Below, piece by piece: positions 1-5,143 of a stretch of 6,501 nucleotides of DNA; position 1 is the first letter of the stretch; every line of letters begins with the position of its first letter. The position numbers and the translations under genes are program-made. The notes beneath the pieces were generated by a model. It worked only from the letters and a program-made list of their open reading frames with translations, was not told the DNA's origin and did not search any database. Source of the DNA: Gammaproteobacteria bacterium UBA7376 (GTDB lineage Bacteria; Pseudomonadota; Gammaproteobacteria; Pseudomonadales; Azotimanducaceae); assembly GCA_002470275.1 (NCBI GenBank), contig DKNY01000062.1, positions 1 through 6,501 of the forward strand. Direction: 5' to 3'.

Positions 1-115
1 TATCTGGCAGCCGTCAGGCTCATTTTTGTCCATCATTACACGCCCGCACGCCTCGGATGATGAGCATTTTTGCCAGAGTTAAGCTAGCCTGCGGGTTTTG
101 GGGACGAGAAGAACA

Positions 116-1030
116 ATGAGATTCAGCTTTTGGCCGAACCCACGTAGCAACTACGAGGACACCAAGACCCTCGCGCGACACGCCGAAGCCACGGGCTATG
201 ACGGCATCTGGCTGGCCGACCACTTCATGCCTGACGAAGACGAACTGATTCCCATCCATGAATCCTGGATGACCATGGCTGCCCTGTCCCGAGACGTCCC
301 GCGCCTTCGCATCGGCACCTTGGTCACCGGTAATACCTATCGGCATCCCGCCGTGCTGGCGAAGATGACCGCCACCCTGGACAACCTCAACGACGGCCGC
401 ACCGTGCTTGGCGTAGGCGCTGGCTGGCAGCTTAACGAGCATGAAGCCTATGGCATTGACTACGGCACTGCGGGCAGCCGCCTGCGCATGCTGGATGAAG
501 CCTGCCAAATTTTTAAGGGGCTGTTCCAAAATGACTATTTCGACTTTGACGGCGAGTTTTATCAGCTCAAGCGTGCTCCGCTAGAGCCCAAGCCCAAACA
601 GGCCAAGCTGCCGTTGATGGTGGGCGGCGGTGGCGAGAAGGTGACGCTGAAGATCGTTGCCAAGTGGGCGGACGAATGGAACGTCTGGGGCGATGTCCAA
701 ATTCTCAAGGATAAGATGGCGGTCTTGGACAAGCACTGCGATAGCCTGGGCCGTGACCCGGCAGAGATCGAACGGTCCGCCGTGGCCCTGCTGTTCCTAT
801 CGGATGACGAGGCCTACCTTGAACGAATCCGGTCCATCGACCTGCCCTCACCCGCCATCATTGGCACCGTGAATGAGGTGCGCGATATTGTTGCCGCCTA
901 CCAGGAGGCAGGGGTTCACGAGCTGATCATTCCCGATTTCACCCTGGGCAAGCTCATTGGCGCGGATCAGAAAAAACAAGACTTAATGGAACAATTCATC
1001 AAGGACGTCGCCACGGTTGCGGCTCAATAA
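116..1030 (+). CDS. LLM-class (luciferase-like) flavin/F420-type oxidoreductase
   Basis: The 304-residue protein fits the luciferase-like monooxygenase superfamily, TIM-barrel enzymes that use FMN or F420 to oxidise or reduce small molecules in the cytoplasm. Visible hallmarks are the N-terminal strand MRFSFWPNP, the GYDGIWLADHF block (28-37), the NTYRHPAVLAK segment (73-83), the DNLNDGRTVLGVGAGW block (89-104, with the GxGAGW cofactor-loop motif) and MVGGGGEK (168-175). The length is usual for single-domain members. I chose ATG 116 because a purine-rich GAGAAG (106-111) lies just upstream and the protein then starts directly at the first barrel strand; an in-frame TTG at 98 would add six residues not expected in the family. 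It resembles proteins annotated as F420-dependent, but F420 is uncommon in gammaproteobacteria, so FMN is equally possible. It is followed 16 nt later by an SDR gene, probably in one operon. The substrate is unknown. Confidence 0.9.
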   Translation: MRFSFWPNPRSNYEDTKTLARHAEATGYDGIWLADHFMPDEDELIPIHESWMTMAALSRDVPRLRIGTLVTGNTYRHPAVLAKMTATLDNLNDGRTVLGVGAGWQLNEHEAYGIDYGTAGSRLRMLDEACQIFKGLFQNDYFDFDGEFYQLKRAPLEPKPKQAKLPLMVGGGGEKVTLKIVAKWADEWNVWGDVQILKDKMAVLDKHCDSLGRDPAEIERSAVALLFLSDDEAYLERIRSIDLPSPAIIGTVNEVRDIVAAYQEAGVHELIIPDFTLGKLIGADQKKQDLMEQFIKDVATVAAQ

Positions 1031-1031
1031 G

Positions 1032-1040
1032 AAAGGGGAG
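1032..1040 (+). promoter_or_regulatory. Ribosome binding site deciding the SDR start
   Basis: AAAGGGGAG lies 6 nt before ATG 1047 and directly after the TAA stop of the LLM gene. It supports the ATG at 1047 over an in-frame upstream codon at 1017 that would overlap the LLM gene and add ten residues (MRLNKKGERG) not expected in SDRs. Confidence 0.75.
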
Positions 1041-1046
1041 AGGGGA

Positions 1047-1802
1047 ATGTCAGATACACTCAGTGGCAAGGTCGCCATCATCACCGGTGGCGCAGGCGGG
1101 ATCGGCAGCCGCATCGCCAAAGCCTATGCAGCAGCCGGGGCCAAGGTCGTAATCGCTAGCCGCAAGCTGGAAAAGCTGGAACCCATCGCCGAGGAAATCC
1201 GGGCAACCGGCGCCGAGGCCATGGCCATCGCGACGGATGTCACGGTACCCGAGCAGGTCAACGACATGGTTGCCAAAACCGTGGCCCACTTTGGCCGCGT
1301 GGACATCATGGTGAATAACGCCGGGGGCGCTATGTTCTTGAGAAGCCCGGAGGCGCTGAAACCCCATGAGTGGGACGCTGCCATGGCGCTCAACCTCACC
1401 AGCGTCTTTCTGTGCAGCCAGGCGGTGAGCGCAGGGATGATGGAACAGCAGGGCGGCCGAATCATCAATATCTCATCCGTCGCGGGAATGCGGATGTCTC
1501 CTGCCTTCGTTCACTACGGGGCAGCCAAGGCCGGCGTTATCAACCTCACCAAGGGCCTTGCCGCCTGCTGGGGAGAACACGGTATCAACGTCAACGTGAT
1601 CGCACCGGGGCTTACCGCCACCGAAGGAGTGGCCAACTGGTTGCCCAATCGCACCAAGGAAGACGGCACCCCAGTACCCGCGCTGGAGTTTCCACCCGAC
1701 CCTGAGCACGTGGCGGACCTCGCGGTCTTCTTGGCCTCCGAGGCGTCCGCCCGGATCAGTGGCGAGCTTTTCCCAATTCGGGCGCTGACCGAGTTGGCCT
1801 AG
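1047..1802 (+). CDS. Classical short-chain dehydrogenase/reductase (SDR)
   Basis: The 251-residue protein is a classical SDR, a Rossmann-fold NAD(P)-dependent oxidoreductase acting on a hydroxyl or carbonyl group in the cytoplasm. Seen in order: cofactor motif TGGAGGIG (13-20), SRK after strand 2 (38-40, with Arg39 rather than an acidic residue, suggesting NADP preference), D64 in TDV, NNAG (90-93), N116, catalytic S144, Y157 and K161 (YGAAK), and APG (186-188). The N-S-Y-K tetrad is complete, so it should be active. The C-terminus is atypical: after SGE (238-240) it reads LFPIRALTELA instead of the common VDGG-type ending. The start at 1047 has a strong ribosome binding site and lies 16 nt after the LLM stop, which points to co-transcription. 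The protein could serve in catabolism of a lipid, terpenoid or aromatic alcohol or ketone, but that is inference. Confidence 0.95.
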   Translation: MSDTLSGKVAIITGGAGGIGSRIAKAYAAAGAKVVIASRKLEKLEPIAEEIRATGAEAMAIATDVTVPEQVNDMVAKTVAHFGRVDIMVNNAGGAMFLRSPEALKPHEWDAAMALNLTSVFLCSQAVSAGMMEQQGGRIINISSVAGMRMSPAFVHYGAAKAGVINLTKGLAACWGEHGINVNVIAPGLTATEGVANWLPNRTKEDGTPVPALEFPPDPEHVADLAVFLASEASARISGELFPIRALTELA

Positions 1803-1918
1803 ACCAAGGGCCGGGGTGGGTGTCCTGCACTGCCTGCCCGGGCATTTGGATGGGTGTCATAGGGAATTCATCTTTTCCTGGGACGCTCGAAGTCCAAAAA
1901 TAATAAGAAGGAGCACTT

Positions 1919-2683
1919 ATGACTAAGCTGATTCACATAGTCCTACTGACCTGCTGCATGCTGACTGCCGGCCTAGCCCGAGCAGACGACCACGCACCCA
2001 TGACCTTTATGTCCATAGAAACCTATGGCTGCAGCTATAACGAGGGCATGGGGCTAGCAGACCTGCTGGCCGTTGCCGAAGAATGGAACGCATGGACCGA
2101 AAAGGCCATCCCCCAGGCTGGCTTCGCCGCGGTTCTGACCCCCTATTTGTACGACAGTCGCGACCTGGGCAGCGACGTCTACTGGATGAACATCTCTACG
2201 ACCTTCGCCACCAGCGGTAGCGGTCAAGATGACTGGTTGGCCAAGGGCAGCGAAATGAATGCCAAGTTCGAGGCCGTATGCACCACGGACAGCCATGCCA
2301 TGTTTGTTGGTCAAGGTGTTAGGCGACCCGAGAGCGGAGGCCCTGGGGCTTCAGGCATGCTCTTGCTGTCGTTCTGCACAGCCAAGGAAGGGATTACCCC
2401 GGCTGAGATGCTGGCGGCGGACGAGGCCTATCGCGCCCGACGTGCCGAGCTGGGCATGCAGGGCGGCGCCATGCGCTGGTTTCCTGTTGCTGGCCTGAGC
2501 CGCCAAATCGACGCAGACTTCATGATGGTTATAGCCACGGACTCCATGGAGAGCTTTGGTAGCAACATGGACACCTTGATCGCCAACATGGCGACTAACA
2601 GTAATCCCCATGATGACATCCAGGCGTGCAGGGACGACACCATGTTTACCTATCAGACGGTACGCGCCCCAACCCAGGACTAG
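1919..2683 (+). CDS. Secreted two-domain protein of unknown function with internal duplication
   Basis: The 254-residue protein starts at an ATG with a clear AAGGAG site at 1908-1913. Residues 1-22 form a Sec signal peptide (Lys3, hydrophobic core, cleavage predicted after LARA, before DD). Cys12 and Cys13 lie in the core but do not fit a lipobox, so a soluble periplasmic or secreted product is expected. The mature part consists of two similar halves, about 30-135 and 145-249. Each starts with a strand and a cysteine motif (GCSYNEG at 37-43, FCTAKEG at 152-158), then a helix (LADLLAVAEEW; PAEMLAADEAY), an aromatic-proline strand (TPYLY; RWFPV), a second helix, and a second cysteine followed about 13 residues later by VR. 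Cys38-Cys121 and Cys153-Cys237 are 83 and 84 residues apart, suggesting one disulfide per domain. The pattern suggests a ferredoxin-like alpha/beta domain (dimeric alpha-beta-barrel type), but I do not recognise the family. The 116-nt gap to the SDR suggests a separate transcription unit. Confidence 0.9.
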   Translation: MTKLIHIVLLTCCMLTAGLARADDHAPMTFMSIETYGCSYNEGMGLADLLAVAEEWNAWTEKAIPQAGFAAVLTPYLYDSRDLGSDVYWMNISTTFATSGSGQDDWLAKGSEMNAKFEAVCTTDSHAMFVGQGVRRPESGGPGASGMLLLSFCTAKEGITPAEMLAADEAYRARRAELGMQGGAMRWFPVAGLSRQIDADFMMVIATDSMESFGSNMDTLIANMATNSNPHDDIQACRDDTMFTYQTVRAPTQD

Positions 2684-2712
2684 CGCCCGGGTTTAACGCC
2701 AGCGTGGTGCTC

Positions 2713-2740
2713 TGAACCCCAGAGCGCTACCCTGGGTTCA
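2713..2740 (+). terminator. Possible terminator hairpin after the secreted-protein gene
   Basis: TGAACCC (2713-2719) pairs perfectly with GGGTTCA (2734-2740). With C2720 bulged, AG (2721-2722) also pairs with CT (2732-2733), giving nine pairs around a 9-nt loop. It lies 29 nt after the stop at 2683. No T-tract follows, so it is at best a weak intrinsic terminator or a 3'-end protecting hairpin. Confidence 0.35.
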
Positions 2741-2875
2741 TCCAGCAACGCCTCGGCGCAGAGCGCGCTCGTTTATGCTGTCTCCCTGCCATCAAACCGT
2801 TCACCGCTCTCGCATTGTGCTTTGCCTCGCTGAATCCAATGTAAGCCCTTCGTTGGATAAAGGACAGTTAAAGGC

Positions 2876-3724
2876 ATGGATTGGATTGAGAGAAATGGGT
2901 GGCGCTTCCTGCTCTTGTGTCTCACTGGCCTTACAGGGTTTGCGCTCTCTGAAAGCGACCTAGTGGCCTATCTATTGACTACCGGAGGGAACCGCTATCA
3001 GGACTCGGTGACGCTGTTGATGCTCGGCTTGCCCGGCTTTGTCTCCCTAGGGTTCTTCCGCAACAACGATGTGATGCTACAAATAGAGAAAAGCGCAGAG
3101 CTGCTGGAGCGTGCCAACGCTCAGATGCGCCAAGCTGAATTGTTTCAGGCCACACAGCTTATTTTCAGTGAGCATCTGCACCAGCGAGTGCAAGGGTTGC
3201 TTGAGTTGAAACGCTTACGACATGAGCTACCAGAGTTTTCAGATCGCATCGATCGAATTACCAGCAATAAGCTGAACTTTCAAAAAGCAGACCTCAGCGG
3301 TGAGGACTTGTTCGGCATGAACCTCAACGAGGCAGAATTGATAGAAACTAATTTTACCTTCTGCTGCTTAGAGCGCACCTTGTTTGTCGGCGCTACAATC
3401 CAGCACACAAGTTTCAGTGATTCCATCCTGACTGGTGCAGCCCTCTCCAAAGTCAGGGAATCCAACCTTAACTTTACTGGTGCAACACTCACGAGATGTC
3501 GTTTTATGGGCGCACAACTGGATGAACCGACCTTCAACAACATCACGAATTGGGATGGGACAGATTTTTCTTCCGCCGCGCTTCGCGGACCAAACTTCGA
3601 TGGTTATTGGCCGCTTGGCGCGAAGTTTAAAGCGACCAAGACGAAAGAACTTAGCGCTGAAACAAAGAAGCAACTCGGGTATTTCATTCAGCGGGTTGGC
3701 GAGCAAGAATTGCACCTTGAGTGA
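2876..3724 (+). CDS. Membrane-anchored pentapeptide-repeat protein
   Basis: The 282-residue protein has two hydrophobic segments near its N-terminus (about 9-25 and 45-62), a polar Gln/Glu-rich probable coiled coil (about 66-92), a helical linker (93-130) and a run of about 20 pentapeptide repeats (about 132-242). The repeats show the A(D/N)LXX rhythm: ADLSG, EDLFG, MNLNE, AELIE, TNFTF, ATLTR, AQLDE, TDFSS, AALRG, PNFDG. This region should fold as a right-handed quadrilateral beta-helix, probably on the cytoplasmic side. Such proteins are usually of unknown biochemical role; some mimic DNA (Qnr type), but the membrane anchor makes that unlikely here. An in-frame TAA at 2858-2860 and the AAAGGA at 2859-2864 fix the start at 2876. 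The gene is less G+C-rich than its neighbours (27 of 60 bases at 3241-3300, against 39 of 60 at 1321-1380 in the SDR), a possible sign of transfer. It stands alone, with 192 nt before and 421 nt after. Confidence 0.9.
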   Translation: MDWIERNGWRFLLLCLTGLTGFALSESDLVAYLLTTGGNRYQDSVTLLMLGLPGFVSLGFFRNNDVMLQIEKSAELLERANAQMRQAELFQATQLIFSEHLHQRVQGLLELKRLRHELPEFSDRIDRITSNKLNFQKADLSGEDLFGMNLNEAELIETNFTFCCLERTLFVGATIQHTSFSDSILTGAALSKVRESNLNFTGATLTRCRFMGAQLDEPTFNNITNWDGTDFSSAALRGPNFDGYWPLGAKFKATKTKELSAETKKQLGYFIQRVGEQELHLE

Positions 3725-3757
3725 GTGCTTTGTAAGCCTGGGATTACCAAGTACTCA
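3722..3757 (+). terminator. Hairpin built on the stop codon of the pentapeptide gene
   Basis: TGAGTGCTT (3722-3730, beginning with the TGA stop) pairs with AAGTACTCA (3749-3757), nine pairs including one G-U. Inside, GTAA (3732-3735) pairs with TTAC (3744-3747) around an 8-nt loop. No T-run follows, so it may protect the 3' end or assist termination rather than act as a standard intrinsic terminator. Confidence 0.35.
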
Positions 3758-3946
3758 GCCATCCGCAGACCTTCCATCCTGACCTACCCTCGCCCCAACC
3801 CCCATCAGTGATCTGTCATCAGCGTCGAGAGACCAATCTCCCAGGCTAACGATCCCCCTATGGGAGCGCATCGGCACGCCCTACCGCCAACGTTTAGGTG
3901 ATCATTCCCCGAGCGCGTTAAGGCGCCTGAGTTCATCCATATCCTG

Positions 3947-3981
3947 CTCCCGCTTTCCATCTCCCACTTTTCACCTCCCGC
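3947..3981. repeat. Degenerate heptamer tandem repeat
   Basis: Five consecutive 7-nt units read CTCCCGC, TTTCCAT, CTCCCAC, TTTTCAC, CTCCCGC. On the minus strand they alternate between GYGGGAG and RTGRAAA forms, so the true period is 14 nt with two and a half copies. A further decayed unit (TCTTCTC, 3982-3988) may follow. The repeat is intergenic and purine/pyrimidine asymmetric. Confidence 0.75.
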
Positions 3982-3993
3982 TCTTCTCCGCCT

Positions 3994-4006
3994 GCGCCTC
4001 TGGCGC
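3994..4006. repeat. Short GC hairpin flanking the heptamer repeat
   Basis: GCGCC (3994-3998) and GGCGC (4002-4006) are perfect complements around a TCT loop. The hairpin starts 12 nt after the last clear heptamer and may belong to the same repeat element. No T-run follows on the + strand. Confidence 0.5.
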
Positions 4007-4041
4007 GCTTGATGTAGACATTTTTATGACGAATCCCCTCT

Positions 4042-4072
4042 TTCACGAGAATCGGACAAGATGTGTCGTGAA
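4042..4072. promoter_or_regulatory. 7-nt inverted repeat upstream of the lipoprotein gene
   Basis: TTCACGA (4042-4048) and TCGTGAA (4066-4072) are perfect inverted copies separated by 17 nt, about 75-105 nt before ATG 4146. The arms could be operator half-sites about two helical turns apart (24 nt from arm start to arm start) or an RNA stem in the leader. No known consensus was recognised. Confidence 0.3.
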
Positions 4073-4099
4073 GTCCAAGGCTCATGTCTAGGACTTTTA
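4071..4099 (+). terminator. Hairpin with T-rich tail in the lipoprotein leader
   Basis: AAGTCC (4071-4076) pairs with GGACTT (4091-4096); after an A-A mismatch, AGG (4078-4080) pairs with TCT (4087-4089) around a 6-nt loop. The right arm runs into TTTTATTT, which resembles an intrinsic terminator. It lies about 50 nt before ATG 4146, so it could end upstream transcripts or attenuate the lipoprotein gene. It shares its first two bases with the dyad at 4042-4072, so the two folds would compete. Confidence 0.35.
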
Positions 4100-4145
4100 T
4101 TTCCCAGGCAATAAGTAGAACACTGAGTAAAAAGGACTCTCCGTT

Positions 4146-4973
4146 ATGCGTGCACATTGGATTCTATTTCTTGGCATCATCGCCCTTCTTTCTGCCTGCG
4201 GCGGCGGGGGCGGCGGTTCCTCATCCGGCTACGGCTCGCCCACGGTGACCGAGGATACCGACACTGAAGCCGAAGCCACCAACGCAGCACCCACCTTTGT
4301 GGACTTTGAGGCGACGGTGGAGGTAAACGAGAACTCACTCCAGGTTACGACCCTGGAGGCCTCGGACAGCGACGGCGATACCCTCACCTTCTCCCTGGAA
4401 GGCATGGATGCGGATGCGTTTGATATCGACGCCGACTCCGGCGTCATCAGCTTTGTCAGCGCCCCGGATTACGAGGCCCAAGATGCCTACGCACTAACGG
4501 TCGTGGTCAGCGACGGCTCGGACCAAACCAGCGAGAGTCTAGCGGTGAACATTGTCGACATCGCGGAAGAAAGTTCTGAAGCGCCTCTAGAGATCAACGT
4601 GGTGGTCAGCAGCGGCTCTAACGGCTATGGCAGCGGCAACAAGTACTTTATCAACGGCACAGCCAGCCCGGACCTTAGCCTGGAGGCAGGTATGACCTAT
4701 CGCTTCCTGCAAAGCGACAGCACCAACGCCACACACCCCCTACGTCTCTCCACCACGGCCAACGGCACCCACGGCGGGGGCACCGCCTACGTCACCGGCG
4801 TCAGCTATGTGGGGACGGCGGGTTCCGCCGGCGCCTATGTGCAGTTCATCGTGCCCGCCAGCGGCGCGCCGGATACCCTGTACTTTTACTGCAGCAACCA
4901 CTCGGGCATGGGGGGAACGATTACCGTCACCGCCGCGTCGGGCTCTGGCTACCGCGTAATCCCCATGAACTGA
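4146..4973 (+). CDS. Lipoprotein with cadherin-like and cupredoxin-like domains
   Basis: The 275-residue protein starts at an ATG with AAAGGA at 4131-4136. Residues 1-18 are a lipoprotein signal ending in the lipobox LSAC, with Cys18 as the lipidation site. Gly19 follows, so outer-membrane sorting is expected, and a poly-Gly/Ser tether (19-30) and an acidic linker come next. Residues about 48-139 resemble a cadherin domain with calcium-type motifs NEN (61-63), DSDGD (74-78), DIDADSG (93-99), APDYE (106-110) and SDG (122-124). Residues about 148-262 look like a cupredoxin beta-sandwich: His197 in THPLR and the YFYCSNHSGMGG block offer His197, Cys249, His252 and Met255 as a type-1 copper ligand set. 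The C-x2-H-x2-M spacing is shorter than in plastocyanin. The inferred role is a surface or periplasmic copper-binding, electron-transfer or adhesion protein. The copper claim rests on motif only. Confidence 0.88.
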   Translation: MRAHWILFLGIIALLSACGGGGGGSSSGYGSPTVTEDTDTEAEATNAAPTFVDFEATVEVNENSLQVTTLEASDSDGDTLTFSLEGMDADAFDIDADSGVISFVSAPDYEAQDAYALTVVVSDGSDQTSESLAVNIVDIAEESSEAPLEINVVVSSGSNGYGSGNKYFINGTASPDLSLEAGMTYRFLQSDSTNATHPLRLSTTANGTHGGGTAYVTGVSYVGTAGSAGAYVQFIVPASGAPDTLYFYCSNHSGMGGTITVTAASGSGYRVIPMN

Positions 4974-5092
4974 GCCTCGCTCCATGAGGCCGTGGTTGAC
5001 GACCGCCACCCTGCCGAGTCTTCCGAATTCTGGGTGAAGGATTCGCCTTCCCCGGCACGAAGCTAGACCCACGTGTCGGCTTCAGGGGATAC

Positions 5093-5139
5093 TTTTTCCC
5101 GCCGCCCCGGCCCTCAGGCCGGGGGACTTGCGGGGAGAA
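5093..5139 (+). promoter_or_regulatory. Stem-loop sequestering the ribosome binding site of the downstream gene
   Basis: The inner helix is perfect: CCCCGGCC (5105-5112), loop CTCA, GGCCGGGG (5117-5124). An internal loop (CG on the left, GACTT on the right) separates it from an outer helix in which 5093-5102 (TTTTTCCCGC) pairs with 5130-5139 (GCGGGGAGAA), ten pairs including two G-U. The outer helix contains the whole GGGGAG ribosome binding site (5132-5137) of the gene starting at 5144. The T-run is in the 5' arm, so this is not a standard intrinsic terminator on either strand. It could be a translational control element; the ligand or trigger, if any, is unknown. Confidence 0.5.
5132..5137 (+). 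promoter_or_regulatory. Ribosome binding site deciding the propeller-gene start
   Basis: GGGGAG lies 6 nt before ATG 5144 and supports that start. It is fully paired in the predicted stem-loop at 5093-5139. Confidence 0.7.
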
Positions 5140-5143
5140 CAAG

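Larger units (their letters stand above)
3725..4145. other. 421-nt intergenic region
   Basis: I see no convincing gene here on either strand. The minus-strand frame across 3933-4157 encodes low-complexity residues from a 7-nt repeat and has no family resemblance. The region holds the stop-codon hairpin (3722-3757), the heptamer repeat (3947-3981) with its adjacent GCGCC/GGCGC hairpin, and two dyads (4042-4072 and 4071-4096) just before the lipoprotein gene. The stretch 3758-3940 is C-rich on this strand and shows no structure I can support. I found no promoter with a convincing -35/-10 pair. Confidence 0.6.

Noticed and set aside
1835..1844. Perfect palindrome TGCCCGGGCA between the SDR and the secreted-protein gene
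   Set aside because: It has no loop to form a hairpin and no second copy was seen nearby. A 10-bp GC palindrome is expected occasionally by chance in such DNA.
1875..1904. Promoter candidate with AATAAT as -10 before the secreted-protein gene
   Set aside because: The -35 match is poor, and a start from this -10 would leave the ribosome binding site at the very 5' end of the transcript.
2775..2963. A 62-codon + strand frame before the pentapeptide gene
   Set aside because: It overlaps the better-supported gene in another frame, has no clear ribosome binding site, and its sequence shows no domain.
3783..3807. Possible G-quadruplex on the minus strand
   Set aside because: Only three G-runs lie close together; the fourth needed for a standard quadruplex is too far away.
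3933..4157. A 74-codon minus-strand frame
   Set aside because: Its C-terminal part is produced by the heptamer repeat and its start overlaps the lipoprotein ATG. It has no family resemblance or ribosome binding site support.
4201..4219. Glycine-codon tract as a phase-variable repeat in the lipoprotein gene
   Set aside because: The tract mixes GGC, GGG and GGT codons with no long homopolymer. Poly-Gly tethers after a lipobox are common and need no switching explanation.
4974..4990. GCCTC/GAGGC hairpin just after the lipoprotein stop
   Set aside because: The stem is only five pairs with a 7-nt loop and no T-tract follows, so it is too weak to call a terminator.
4996..5024. TTGACG as a -35 box before the propeller gene
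   Set aside because: At 17-18 nt spacing there is no TATAAT-like -10 (TCTTCC or CTTCCG).
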